Shown: positions 55,220 to 62,690 of the stretch, piece by piece
Position numbering within the stretch: the first letter of the stretch is position 1
Layout: each line of letters starts with the position of its first letter
DNA from: G963675935 sp963719005
Lineage (GTDB): Bacteria; Planctomycetota; Planctomycetia; Pirellulales; Thermoguttaceae
Reading direction: 5' to 3'
NCBI GenBank assembly: GCA_963719005.1
Contig: CAVRAR010000009.1
Span: forward strand, 1-64,000
Length of the DNA: 64,000 nt
The notes under the pieces: model-generated
Told to the model about the DNA's origin: nothing
Seen by the model: the letters and a program-made list of their open reading frames with translations, nothing else
Databases searched by the model: none
Made by a program: the position numbers and the translations under genes

Positions 55220-55450
55220 ATGGCAGCCACCGTTGATAGAATCGTCTCGGAAGCCCTTGGGCTGCTTCCAGCCGTCCGTGCTCTCTTGGCCGAAAAGTTG
55301 ATCGAGAGCCTCGACGCTGCCGCCGGCAGTGAACTATCGCCGGAATGGCGGGAAGAGATTCGACGGCGTAGCAGCGAAATCGACCAAGGAACCGCCCGGC
55401 TTGTTAATGCCGAGGACGTTTTTGCGAGGGCCTACGCCAAACTGACATGA
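55220..55450 (+). CDS. putative addiction-module antitoxin component
   Basis: A 76-residue acidic protein: EALGLLPAVRALLAEKLIES, LDAAAGSELSPEWREEIRRR and SSEIDQGTARLVNAEDVFA. This is the pattern of the addiction-module component family (TIGR02574-like), normally followed by a ParE/RelE toxin. Here the next gene overlaps by four bases (ATGA) and is P-II-like, so the antitoxin looks orphaned. Confidence 0.75.
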   Translation: MAATVDRIVSEALGLLPAVRALLAEKLIESLDAAAGSELSPEWREEIRRRSSEIDQGTARLVNAEDVFARAYAKLT

Positions 55451-55794
55451 AACTAATCATCGCCATCATTCAGCCGCATCGCTTGGAGGCCATCAAGCAG
55501 GCGTTGGCCGACGTCGAGGTCTTCCGCCTGACCGTGATGGACGTGCAGGGCTTCGGCCGCCAGCGCGGGCAGACCGAGGCCTACCGCGGCCATGAAGTCT
55601 CGGTCAACTTCCTCCGCAAAGTGCAGTTGATGATCGCCGTCAACGAGGCGTTCCTCGAGCCGACGATCGATGCCATCATCAAGGGCGGCCGCACCGGGCC
55701 CGCCGGCGAAATCGGCGACGGCAAGATTTTCGTCCTCCCCCTGGAAGACTGCATCCGCATCCGCACCGGCGAACGCGGCGGCGAAGCCATTTAG
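55447..55794 (+). CDS. P-II family nitrogen regulatory protein without Tyr51
   Basis: A 115-residue P-II protein, a trimer that senses ATP/ADP and 2-oxoglutarate. MKLIIAIIQPHRLEAIKQAL, the T-loop start VQGFGRQRGQTEAYRGHEVS, and GEIGDGKIFVLPLEDCIRIR match the family signatures. Tyr46 is kept but position 51, the uridylylated Tyr in GlnB/GlnK (RGxEY), is Val, so uridylylation there is impossible. No amtB is adjacent. It may be a PII-like sensor with a different partner. It overlaps the preceding antitoxin-type gene by four bases and stands just upstream of hypA. Confidence 0.88.
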   Translation: MKLIIAIIQPHRLEAIKQALADVEVFRLTVMDVQGFGRQRGQTEAYRGHEVSVNFLRKVQLMIAVNEAFLEPTIDAIIKGGRTGPAGEIGDGKIFVLPLEDCIRIRTGERGGEAI

Positions 55795-55795
55795 G

Positions 55796-55875
55796 AATGA
55801 TGAATGATGAGTGATGAATGATGAATGCCAAGCGTGTTCATCGCTCATCATTCATCATTCATCATTCATCATTCC
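55796..55875. repeat. AATGATGAATGATGA / TCATCATTCATC inverted repeat leader of hypA
   Basis: GGAATGATGAATGATGAGTG runs forward from 55796. Complementary TCATTCATCATTCATCATTC runs to 55875, one base before the hypA ATG. It occupies the entire gap between the P-II gene and hypA and leaves no standard ribosome site. Confidence 0.85.
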
Positions 55876-55876
55876 C

Positions 55877-56224
55877 ATGCACGAACTCTCCATCGTCGAG
55901 GCCCTGATCGATCAAGTCGGAGAGGAACTGGATCGCGTGGGCCAGCGCGGCCGCGTGCTCCGCTTGGAAGTGAACATCGGCCGGCTCTCGGGCGTCAGTC
56001 CCGAGGCGGTGCGCTTCGCCTTCGGGCTGCTCCGCTCCGGCACGATCGTCGAAAACGCGGAAATCGCCATCGAAGAACCGAAAGCCGTCTGCCATTGTCA
56101 CGCCTGCAACGCGCGAACCGAAATCGACGACCTCGTCTTCGAGTGTCCGCGCTGCACCGCTGTCGATATTACCATCGAAGGCGGAAGGGACATGATGTTG
56201 CAAAGCATTGAAATTGAGGATTGA
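55877..56224 (+). CDS. hypA: hydrogenase nickel incorporation protein HypA
   Basis: A 115-residue nickel chaperone for [NiFe]-hydrogenase. The N-terminal Ni-binding MHELSIVEALIDQV starts with the essential His2. RVLRLEVNIGRLSGVSPEAV and the zinc motif CHCHACNARTEIDDLVFECP with CPRC complete the family pattern. It works with HypB to load nickel into the large subunit. hypB starts five bases after its stop. Confidence 0.95.
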   Translation: MHELSIVEALIDQVGEELDRVGQRGRVLRLEVNIGRLSGVSPEAVRFAFGLLRSGTIVENAEIAIEEPKAVCHCHACNARTEIDDLVFECPRCTAVDITIEGGRDMMLQSIEIED

Positions 56225-56229
56225 ATCCC

Positions 56230-56886
56230 ATGAAAATCGTCGCCGCCAAGAAAATACTGAAAGCCAACGACCAGCTCGCCGCCGAAAACCGCGCCGAATA
56301 CGACGCCGCCGGGGTGTTCACGGTCAACATCGTCGGCTCGCCCGGCTCCGGCAAGACCACGCTGCTGGAAGCCCTTTTCGCCCATTTGAAGGGCCGCATC
56401 AAGCCCGCGGTGATCGAAGGGGACATCGCCGGCTCGATCGACGCCGACCGGATGGAAAAGATCGGCGTGCCGGTCGTGCAAATCAACACCGAAGGCGCCT
56501 GCCACCTCGACGCGGTGATGGTCGCCAGCGCCAACCAGGAGCTGGACCTTCCGGCCATCGATCTGCTGTTCATCGAAAACGTCGGCAATCTCGTCTGCAC
56601 GGCCGGTTTCGACCTCGGCGAGCACCTGCGGATCATCGTGCTGAGCACCAGCGAGGGGGACGACAAAGCCATAAAGTATCCGGCCATTTTCCAAGGCTCC
56701 CACGCCCTGTTCATCACGAAGATCGACCTATTGCCACATCTCAATTTCAATGTCGAGCGGATCACCGCCGACATGAAGCGGCTGGCCCCCAACGCCCCTG
56801 TATTTCAAGTCTCCGCCCTGCATGGCACGGGGATTCCCGCGGCCGCGGAGTGGCTGGCGGAGAAAATGGCGAAGAAGCACGGCTGA
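56230..56886 (+). CDS. hypB: hydrogenase nickel incorporation GTPase HypB
   Basis: A 218-residue GTPase. The P-loop is VNIVGSPGSGKTTLLEAL, the metal-binding segment NTEGACHLDAVMV, Walker B DLLFIENVGNLVCTAGFDLG and G4 ITKIDLLPH. No His-rich nickel-storage N-terminus is present, so another source of nickel is needed. The ATG at 56230 is preferred over an in-frame TTG at 56221 as it follows hypA directly. After it the hyp run is interrupted by small toxin-antitoxin-like genes. Confidence 0.95.
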   Translation: MKIVAAKKILKANDQLAAENRAEYDAAGVFTVNIVGSPGSGKTTLLEALFAHLKGRIKPAVIEGDIAGSIDADRMEKIGVPVVQINTEGACHLDAVMVASANQELDLPAIDLLFIENVGNLVCTAGFDLGEHLRIIVLSTSEGDDKAIKYPAIFQGSHALFITKIDLLPHLNFNVERITADMKRLAPNAPVFQVSALHGTGIPAAAEWLAEKMAKKHG

Positions 56887-57106
56887 CTTGAGATCGCAAT
56901 ATGACAGACGCTGACGTTCCAACAACGGTGCCTGGCCATCGTTGCAATAATCGCCGTTGTTGTGGTGGCGCTCGATCTTCCTCAACGAGCACGTCGAGAC
57001 TGGCTTCACTGGCTTGGTGCGTCACTTTGGACACTCGCGAGCGTAGCGACTGTGCTTGCTAATTTGCACACGTTCACGCGATGATAACGATGCGATTTGG
57101 CTCAGT
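56887..57106. other. short gap after hypB
   Basis: About 220 bases with no gene, repeat or RNA recognised. Confidence 0.4.
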
Positions 57107-57286
57107 CTACTCGAACCATTGCCGGCTCCGCTGCACAACCGCCTCGTGGGTCACAACCTCACCCCGGGCGACGGCCGTTTCGGCGCGATCAAGTTTTGCC
57201 TTCAGATACAGCGCCGTCATGAGTTGTTCGGGATCGATTTGTTCAGAAAAATGGTCGATAATATCCAAGACTTCTTGTTTGTTCAT
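57107..57286 (-). CDS. small antitoxin-like protein
   Basis: A 59-residue protein on the minus strand: MNKQEVLDIIDHFSEQIDPE, LMTALYLKAKLDRAETAVAR, then GEVVTHEAVVQRSRQWFE. This shape (YRLYLKxKLExAxxxVxxGxxxSHEEV) recurs in small proteins next to RelE/ParE-type toxins, so it is probably an antitoxin. No toxin follows on the same strand; a PIN-domain gene is divergent from it. No function is proven. Confidence 0.5.
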   Translation of the reverse strand: MNKQEVLDIIDHFSEQIDPEQLMTALYLKAKLDRAETAVARGEVVTHEAVVQRSRQWFE

Positions 57287-57422
57287 GGCTGGTTCCCACG
57301 GTAGAAGCGTTCACCGCATGTTACGTCAGTATGAGTCGCCCATCGGCGGCTCGCAAGACGCGCTTCCCCGGATTGACCGCGCCGCGATAGTATCGTAGTA
57401 TGGCTGTGGAGGGGTGTGCCAC

Positions 57423-57890
57423 ATGCGAAAGATACGTGCCTACGTGGATACGTCCGTGTTTGGCGGGGTGAATGACGACGAATTCGCCGAGCCAAGCAGA
57501 CGGTTCTTGGCAAGACTGAAAAGCGGGGAGTTTACCGTTGTAATATCGACGGAACTGTTGCGGGAATTGGGTTGCGCTCCAATGACGGTGAAGAAGGAAC
57601 TCGACGACATTCCCGACGAACTCCTGGAAATTGCTCCCGTCGATCATCGCGTCGAAGCCCTGGCGGATGCGTATGTGGCCGGCGGCGTGTTGGGCAAAGC
57701 TTCACGAACCGACGCAATCCATGTGGCAACGGCTACCGTGGCGGAGGCCGACTTGATCGTAAGCTGGAACTTCAAGCATATCGTCAACTACAACCGCATT
57801 CGCAAATACAACGCAATCAATGTTCTCCAGGGCTTCAAGCCCATCGAGATTCTCAGTCCCGCGGAGATGGCTTATGGCGACGAAACCTAA
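57423..57890 (+). CDS. PIN-domain protein (VapC-like toxin candidate)
   Basis: A 155-residue PIN-fold RNase-like protein. The N-terminal acidic residue lies in IRAYVDTSVFGGVNDDEFAE, a second in VISTELLRELG, and further ones in ASRTDAIHVATATVAEADLI then VSWNFKHIVNYNRI. These four acidic positions form the usual PIN metal site. The ATG at 57423 follows GGAGGGG. Its 3' end overlaps the next small gene by 17 bases, the gene order of a toxin followed by a partner. Confidence 0.75.
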   Translation: MRKIRAYVDTSVFGGVNDDEFAEPSRRFLARLKSGEFTVVISTELLRELGCAPMTVKKELDDIPDELLEIAPVDHRVEALADAYVAGGVLGKASRTDAIHVATATVAEADLIVSWNFKHIVNYNRIRKYNAINVLQGFKPIEILSPAEMAYGDET

Positions 57891-58071
57891 GATGTTCGAC
57901 TGTGTCGAGATGAAGCGGCGGGCTCAAGAGGAAATCTCGGCGGAATGGGAATCGCGCAAACACGAGTTCTCCTCCTACGGGGCATTTCTTCAAGCCACCG
58001 TCCAGGAATCAGAGTGGACCCGCAAGACTTGGGAGAGAGTCCAGAAGCAGACAACTCCCGTTGCCCCATGA
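57874..58071 (+). CDS. small partner of the PIN-domain protein (antitoxin candidate)
   Basis: A 65-residue protein: MFDCVEMKRRAQEEISAEWE, KHEFSSYGAFLQATVQES, then WTRKTWERVQKQ. It overlaps the PIN gene by 17 bases and hypF by four (ATGA), so it is translationally coupled to both. Similar short proteins accompany VapC-type genes. Function inferred only from position. Confidence 0.55.
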   Translation: MATKPKMFDCVEMKRRAQEEISAEWESRKHEFSSYGAFLQATVQESEWTRKTWERVQKQTTPVAP

Positions 58072-60638
58072 CGAAAGTCCGGTCGAAAGCTGGCATCCCC
58101 CCGCTACGCCGCGTGGCCGTCACCGTGCGCGGCGTGGTGCAGGGCGTGGGGTTTCGGCCGTTCGTTTACAATTCTGCCCGCGATCGAGGGCTTGTCGGCT
58201 GGGTGCGCAACGAGGCCGATATGGTGCGGATCGAAGCGCAGGGCGAGCCGGCGGCGCTGGAGGCGTTCGTCGATGCGATTCGCCACTCCCCGCCGCCGCA
58301 GGCCCGCGTTGATGCGGTGGAAGTCGAAGAGATTGGGATTCAAGACTTCAGCGAATTTGAAATCTGCATGAGCGAGGGCACTTCGCCGCCGCGGCCGACG
58401 ATTCCGGCCGATCTGGCGACGTGCGACGAGTGCTTGGCCGAAATCCGCGATCCGTCGCAGCGGCGTTACAACTATCCGTTTACGAATTGCACCCGCTGCG
58501 GCCCGCGATGGTCGATCATCGAGCGGTTGCCCTACGACCGGCCGCGCACGTCGATGGCCGGCTTTGCGATGTGCCCCGATTGCCAGGCCGAGTACGACAA
58601 TCCGGCCGATCGGCGTTTTCACGCCCAGCCGATCGCCTGCCCCCGCTGCGGGCCGATGCTACAATTGCTCGACCCCGCCGGCCGCGAGACCGCCGCCGGC
58701 CAGGCGGCTTTCGACGCCACGGTGCAACTGCTTTTGGCCGGCAAAATCGTGGCCTTGAAGGGGCTCGGTGGATTCCAACTGCTCGTCGATGCGACCAGCG
58801 CCGAGGCCGTCGCCCGGTTGCGGCAGCGAAAGCGGCGGCCCGATCGCCCCTTCGCCGTAATGCTCCCCACGTTGGATGACGTGCGGAAGCATTGCCGCGT
58901 TTCGGAAGAAGAAGCCCGCGAACTCAGCTCGCATCGATCGCCGATCGTGCTGCTGCGGCGAATTCAGTACGAAGCCGCGAACGTCTCTCATTCAACAATC
59001 AACATTCGACAATCAACAATTCCCTCTCCCCTCTCCTCTCTCCCCTCTCCCCTCCCCGGCGTCGCCCCCGGCAATCCGTACCTCGGAGTAATGCTCCCTT
59101 ACACGCCGCTGCACCATCTGCTGATGATGGCCGTCGGGCGACCGCTGGTGTGCACCAGCGGCAATCTTTCCGAGGATCCGATGGCGATCGCGATCGAAGA
59201 CGCCGTCGAACGGCTCGGTCCGATTGCCGACGCGCTGCTGACGCACAACCGCCCGATCGTTCGGCCCGTCGACGATTCGATCGTGCGTGTCACCCTTGAC
59301 GGCCCGCAGATGCTCCGCCGCGCTCGCGGCTACGCCCCGCTGCCGATCGACCTCGTGGGGACTGGTCCATTTTTCGGCGAGAAGACATGCCATCGCGAAC
59401 AAACGTCGGCCGAGAACATGGACCTGTCCCCTTCCCCCGCATCATCGCCGGCGATTCTCGCCGTCGGCGGGCACCTGAAAAACACGGTAGCGCTGCTGCT
59501 CGATGAGACGCATCGAGAAAAGAATAGCCGGGAGCTAACAGCTCCCGCCCGCCAGGTCGTGATGAGCGCCCACGTCGGCGACTTGGACAGCGTTCTAAGC
59601 ATCAAGGTGTTTCGCCGGGCGATCGACGACCTGTTGGAGTTCTTCCAAACGACACCCGGCGCGGTCGTCTGCGATCTGCATCCCGACTACGCGTCGACGC
59701 GGCGCGCCGAGCAATTGGCCGCCCGCTGGGCCGTGCCGCTGGTGCGCGTGCAGCACCATCACGCCCACGTGGCGGCGTGCATGGCGGAACACGGCTTGCA
59801 AGGGCCGGTCTTGGGGCTTTCGTGGGACGGCACCGGCTACGGTCCCGACGGGACGGTCTGGGGCGGCGAGATGCTCGTCTGCGAAGGAGCGGAGTATCGC
59901 CGCGCGGGCCACTTGCGCACGTTCGCCCTGCCCGGCGGAGATCGCGCCTCGCGTGAGCCGCGTCGCTCGGCTTTGGGCCTGCTCTTCGAGATCTTCGGCG
60001 AGCAAGCAAGGCAATACGCCGCCCAGTGGTTCCGCCCGAAGGAAATCGACACGCTGTTGTCGATGTTGACGCGCGGCGTGAATTCGCCGCACACAAGCAG
60101 CATGGGCCGGCTATTCGACGCCGTCGCGGCCATCTGCGGCCTGCCGCCGGTCATCAGCTTCGAGGGCCAGGCGGCGATGTCGCTCGAATTCGCCGCCGAC
60201 CAGGGGACTGTCCCGATTTTTGTATCAGCAAAAATGGGACTGCCCCCTTTGACGCCCAATGAAAACGAGCAAGACGCCTATCCGTTCCCTGTCGAGCATC
60301 GCGACGGCCAGCCGCTGGTGGCCGACTGGGAACCGCTGATCCACGGCGTGTTGGCCGATCGTGGGGCCGGCGTGCCGGTCTCGCACATCAGCGCCCGTTT
60401 CCACAATGCCTTGGCCGAAATGGCGTTGGAAATCGCCGCGTCCGCCGCTCCCGGCCTGCCGATCGTGCTCAGCGGCGGATGTTTCCAGAATGCCCTGCTG
60501 ACTGAGCGCGTGCAGTCGAGGTTGTCGCAATCCGGCTTCCTGGTGTATACTCACAAGAGAGTTCCGCCGGGCGATGGCGGCATCGCGCTGGGCCAAGTGC
60601 TGCTGGGGTTGCTGGAAACGAACGTCGTCCGAGAATAG
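58068..60638 (+). CDS. hypF: carbamoyltransferase HypF with four repeat-derived inserts
   Basis: An 856-residue protein, about 90-100 longer than usual, that makes the cyanide ligands of [NiFe]-hydrogenase from carbamoyl phosphate. Domains in order: acylphosphatase (VTVRGVVQGVGFRPFVYNSA), two Cys4 zinc motifs (TCDECLAEI, NCTRCGPRW, MCPDCQAEY, CPRCGPM), YrdC-like domain (KIVALKGLGGFQLLVDA), and Kae1-like domain (VQHHHAHVAACMAEHGLQGP, LSWDGTGYGPDGTVWGGEM, FEGQAAMSLE). Excess residues fall in four blocks at about 299-330, 430-462, 482-495 and 712-735, each coinciding with a dispersed DNA repeat read in frame. The TAG stop is itself within an AATAGCCGGG repeat. Confidence 0.93.
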   Translation: MTKVRSKAGIPPLRRVAVTVRGVVQGVGFRPFVYNSARDRGLVGWVRNEADMVRIEAQGEPAALEAFVDAIRHSPPPQARVDAVEVEEIGIQDFSEFEICMSEGTSPPRPTIPADLATCDECLAEIRDPSQRRYNYPFTNCTRCGPRWSIIERLPYDRPRTSMAGFAMCPDCQAEYDNPADRRFHAQPIACPRCGPMLQLLDPAGRETAAGQAAFDATVQLLLAGKIVALKGLGGFQLLVDATSAEAVARLRQRKRRPDRPFAVMLPTLDDVRKHCRVSEEEARELSSHRSPIVLLRRIQYEAANVSHSTINIRQSTIPSPLSSLPSPLPGVAPGNPYLGVMLPYTPLHHLLMMAVGRPLVCTSGNLSEDPMAIAIEDAVERLGPIADALLTHNRPIVRPVDDSIVRVTLDGPQMLRRARGYAPLPIDLVGTGPFFGEKTCHREQTSAENMDLSPSPASSPAILAVGGHLKNTVALLLDETHREKNSRELTAPARQVVMSAHVGDLDSVLSIKVFRRAIDDLLEFFQTTPGAVVCDLHPDYASTRRAEQLAARWAVPLVRVQHHHAHVAACMAEHGLQGPVLGLSWDGTGYGPDGTVWGGEMLVCEGAEYRRAGHLRTFALPGGDRASREPRRSALGLLFEIFGEQARQYAAQWFRPKEIDTLLSMLTRGVNSPHTSSMGRLFDAVAAICGLPPVISFEGQAAMSLEFAADQGTVPIFVSAKMGLPPLTPNENEQDAYPFPVEHRDGQPLVADWEPLIHGVLADRGAGVPVSHISARFHNALAEMALEIAASAAPGLPIVLSGGCFQNALLTERVQSRLSQSGFLVYTHKRVPPGDGGIALGQVLLGLLETNVVRE
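58989..59057. repeat. in-frame repeat 1 in hypF (CAACAATCAACA and CCCTCTCC tandem)
   Basis: TCAACAATCAACATTCGACA units are followed by a run of CCCTCTCCCCTCTC units. It encodes a low-complexity Ser/Pro/Leu stretch between LLRRIQYE and GVAPGNPYLGVMLPYTPLHH, where other HypF proteins have a short loop. The CCCTCTCC part recurs in hypE at 62860-62897. Confidence 0.8.
59357..59431. repeat. in-frame repeat 2 in hypF (GGGGACTGGTCCAT / ATGGACCTGTCCCC)
   Basis: Imperfect inverted ends GGGGACTGGTCCAT (59357) and ATGGACCTGTCCCC (ending 59431). It lies between YAPLPID and ILAVGGHLKNTVAL, at a domain junction. The ends resemble those of the hairpin downstream of hypE. Confidence 0.8.
59523..59547. repeat. 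in-frame repeat 3 in hypF (AATAGCCGGGAGC type)
   Basis: AATAGCCGGGAGCTAACAGC followed by TCCCG. Its 5' AATAG would stop translation in one frame; hypF reads it as KNSRELTAPA. Identical text is found at 60634 just at the hypF stop, there read as E-stop. Confidence 0.85.
60203..60250. repeat. in-frame repeat 4 in hypF (GGGGACTGTCCCGATTTT type)
   Basis: GGGGACTGTCCCGATTTTTG is followed after a short loop by CAAAAATGGGACTGCCCCC, an imperfect hairpin. hypF translates it as GTVPIFVSAKMGLPPL. A near-identical copy is in hypE at 63674, read in another frame. Confidence 0.88.
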
Positions 60639-60713
60639 CCGGGAGCTAACAACTCCCGGAGCGAAGCGGTTGATTCACGCACTTTCCGGGAGTCGTTGAC
60701 TCCCGGCTATTGG
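60634..60713. repeat. AATAGCCGGGAGC double palindrome at the hypF stop
   Basis: AATAGCCGGGAGCTAACAAC starts at 60634 and the block ends GACTCCCGGCTATTGG at 60713. The TAG in AATAGCC is the hypF stop codon. The same layout is at 11985-12060. Confidence 0.88.
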
Positions 60714-60766
60714 TAAGTACTTCCCGAGAGCCCATTAAGGCGGCCGCCAGCCGTCGAGTGTGCTTT

Positions 60767-61006
60767 ATGTGCCTAGGAATCCCCGGTAAAATTGTCGAAC
60801 GGTACGAGCAGCACGACCTGCCGATGGGCAAGGTCGAGTTCGGCGGCATCGTCAAGGAGGTTTGTCTCGCCTACACGCCCGAGGCACAAGTGGGCGACTA
60901 CGTCCTGGTTCACGTCGGCTTCGCCATCAGCCGCATCGACGAGACCGAAGCGCAGGAGACGCTGGAACTGCTGAACGAACTCGCCGAGAGCTTGCCGGAC
61001 CAATAG
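60767..61006 (+). CDS. hypC: hydrogenase assembly chaperone HypC
   Basis: A 79-residue chaperone. The N-terminal MCLGIPGKIVERYE carries the essential Cys2 that holds the Fe(CN)2CO unit with HypD. GKVEFGGIVKEVCLAYTPEA and VGDYVLVHVGFAISRIDETE complete the family pattern. The start at 60767 is set by the required Met-Cys N-terminus. hypD begins 86 bases later, after a repeat. Confidence 0.95.
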   Translation: MCLGIPGKIVERYEQHDLPMGKVEFGGIVKEVCLAYTPEAQVGDYVLVHVGFAISRIDETEAQETLELLNELAESLPDQ

Positions 61007-61047
61007 CTCCACGATTGAGACGTCCCGACCCCGCCGACGCAGTCGGC

Positions 61048-61086
61048 GGGCGTTCTCTGACCCCTGACCCCTAGCCCCTAGCCCCT
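61048..61086. repeat. TGACCCC/TAGCCCC tandem repeat upstream of hypD
   Basis: CTGACCCCTGACCCCTAGCC then CCTAGCCCCTACG ends six bases before the hypD TTG start and occupies its ribosome-site position. Confidence 0.75.
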
Positions 61087-61091
61087 ACGCC

Positions 61092-62189
61092 TTGCGATTT
61101 CTCGACGAATACCGCAACGCTGACGCCGTTCGACGCCTGGCCGCCGCCATCGGCGCCGCCACGACGCGGCCTTGGAACATCATGGAGATTTGCGGCGGGC
61201 AGACGCACTCCATCGTCCGTTTCGGGCTCGATGAAATGCTGCCGCGCGAGATCACGATGATCCACGGCCCCGGTTGCCCGGTGTGCGTCACGCCGATCGA
61301 GATTCTCGACAAGGCGGTGGCCATTGCCGGCCGGGCGGAAGTGATCTTCTGCTCGTTCGGCGACATGCTCCGCGTGCCTGGCTCACGGAAGGACTTGTTC
61401 ACGGTCAAGTCGGAAGGGGGCGACGTCCGCGTGGTCTACTCGCCGATGGACGCGGTGGCGCTGGCCCGGCAACATCCCGATCGCCAGATCGTGTTCCTCG
61501 CCGTCGGCTTCGAGACCACCGCCCCGGCCAATGCGATGGCGGTCGCCCAGGCGGCCAAGATGGGGTTGAAGAACTTCTCGGTGCTGGTTTCGCACGTGCT
61601 GGTGCCGCCGGCGATGCGGGCCGTGCTCAGTTCGCCCTCGAACCGCGTCCAGGGCTTCTTGGCCGCCGGGCACGTCTGCACCATCACCGGCATGGCCGAA
61701 TATCGGCCGATTGCCGAAGAGTATCGCGTGCCGATCGTGATTACCGGTTTCGAGCCGGTCGATATTTTGCAGGGCGTGCTTTGCTGCGTGAAGCAGTTGG
61801 AAGAAGGCCGGCACGAAGTCGAGAACGCCTACGCACGCAGCGTTCAGCCCGACGGCAATCGCCCGGCCCTGCGAGAAATCGCCGAGATTTTTCAGGTGGT
61901 GCCGCGGAAGTGGCGCGGCATCGGCGAGATTCCCGCCAGCGGACTGGGCCTGCGCGAAGCCTACGCCGAGTTCGACGCCGAGCGGCGATTCAACGTCGAG
62001 GCGATCACCGCCGAAGAGCCGAGCGAGTGCATTGCCGGCGAAATCCTGCAAGGCCACCGCAAGCCGCACGATTGTCCGGCCTTCGGCGTCTACTGCACCC
62101 CCGATCATCCGCTCGGCGCCCCGATGGTGTCGTCCGAAGGGGCATGCGCGGCATATTATCGCTATCGAAGGAGAGAGACAAGGGATTAG
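61092..62189 (+). CDS. hypD: hydrogenase formation protein HypD
   Basis: A 365-residue iron-sulfur protein that assembles the Fe(CN)2CO centre with HypC. The active-site Cys is in WNIMEICGGQTHSIVRFGLD; MIHGPGCPVCVTPIEILDKA, VFLAVGFETTAPANAMAV and GFEPVDILQGVLCCVKQLE match. The 4Fe-4S ligand Cys residues cluster near the C-terminus (HDCPAFGVYCTP, SEGACAAYY). It starts with TTG at 61092, since no ATG is near and the leader is repeat sequence. Its stop lies at the edge of a GGGATTAGGGATT repeat (62183-62202). Confidence 0.94.
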   Translation: MRFLDEYRNADAVRRLAAAIGAATTRPWNIMEICGGQTHSIVRFGLDEMLPREITMIHGPGCPVCVTPIEILDKAVAIAGRAEVIFCSFGDMLRVPGSRKDLFTVKSEGGDVRVVYSPMDAVALARQHPDRQIVFLAVGFETTAPANAMAVAQAAKMGLKNFSVLVSHVLVPPAMRAVLSSPSNRVQGFLAAGHVCTITGMAEYRPIAEEYRVPIVITGFEPVDILQGVLCCVKQLEEGRHEVENAYARSVQPDGNRPALREIAEIFQVVPRKWRGIGEIPASGLGLREAYAEFDAERRFNVEAITAEEPSECIAGEILQGHRKPHDCPAFGVYCTPDHPLGAPMVSSEGACAAYYRYRRRETRD

Positions 62190-62202
62190 GGATTGGGGAT
62201 TA
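62183..62202. repeat. GGGATTA repeat at the hypD stop
   Basis: AGGGATTAGGGATTGGGGAT begins in the last hypD codons and supplies its TAG stop. The same unit is at 41336 after the ABC permease. Confidence 0.7.
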
Positions 62203-62252
62203 GAGAACAGTCGCTTGCGGTTTCGCAAAACACCGCCCTGTAGCATCGAACC

Positions 62253-62690
62253 ATGCGAGAAATCCTCCCAAGCAGGTTATGGCTCGGAAACGCCGCCGAT
62301 CTTCGCAATGTGGAGAGCATCTTGCAGAGTGGAATCCAGGCGGTGATTGACCTTGCCATCGAACAGTTGATGCCCACGCTTCCCCGAACGTTGGTCTATT
62401 GTCGTTTTCCGATCCTCGATGGCGAACAGGGTTCCTCGATGACGCTGCGGACAGCCATAGAAACCCTCGCACTGTTCCTACAAAGGGGAATTCCCACGCT
62501 TGTCTGTTGCGGCGCCGGGATGAGCCGGTCGCCGGCGGTTGTGGCTGGTGCATTATCGCTTTTTCAGGGTGGAACTCCCGACGACCGACTGCGGCAGATC
62601 GCTATCGGACACCCCCACGACGTTTCGCCGCAATTGTGGGAAGATGTTCGGTGGATCTTTGCGGAAATGGAGGAGAAGAAGCGTCCATGA
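62253..62690 (+). CDS. dual-specificity-phosphatase-like protein
   Basis: A 145-residue protein of the cysteine phosphatase fold. ILPSRLWLGNAADLRNVESI and IQAVIDLAIEQL match DSP N-termini. The active-site loop is TLVCCGAGMSRSPAVVAGAL, i.e. Cys-Gly-Ala-Gly-Met-Ser-Arg (CX5R), with Cys instead of His before the nucleophile. It overlaps the hypE start by four bases (ATGA), so it is translationally coupled to hypE, an unusual partner in a hydrogenase maturation operon. Confidence 0.8.
   Translation: MREILPSRLWLGNAADLRNVESILQSGIQAVIDLAIEQLMPTLPRTLVYCRFPILDGEQGSSMTLRTAIETLALFLQRGIPTLVCCGAGMSRSPAVVAGALSLFQGGTPDDRLRQIAIGHPHDVSPQLWEDVRWIFAEMEEKKRP

Noticed and set aside
55220..55794. The P-II-like gene as the toxin of the upstream antitoxin-type gene
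   Set aside because: Its sequence carries clear P-II signatures over its whole length and nothing of ParE/RelE.
53147..55875. CRISPR array from the short repeated units
   Set aside because: Units are 8-10 bases without regular spacers of constant length, and the second half is complementary to the first; no cas genes are present.
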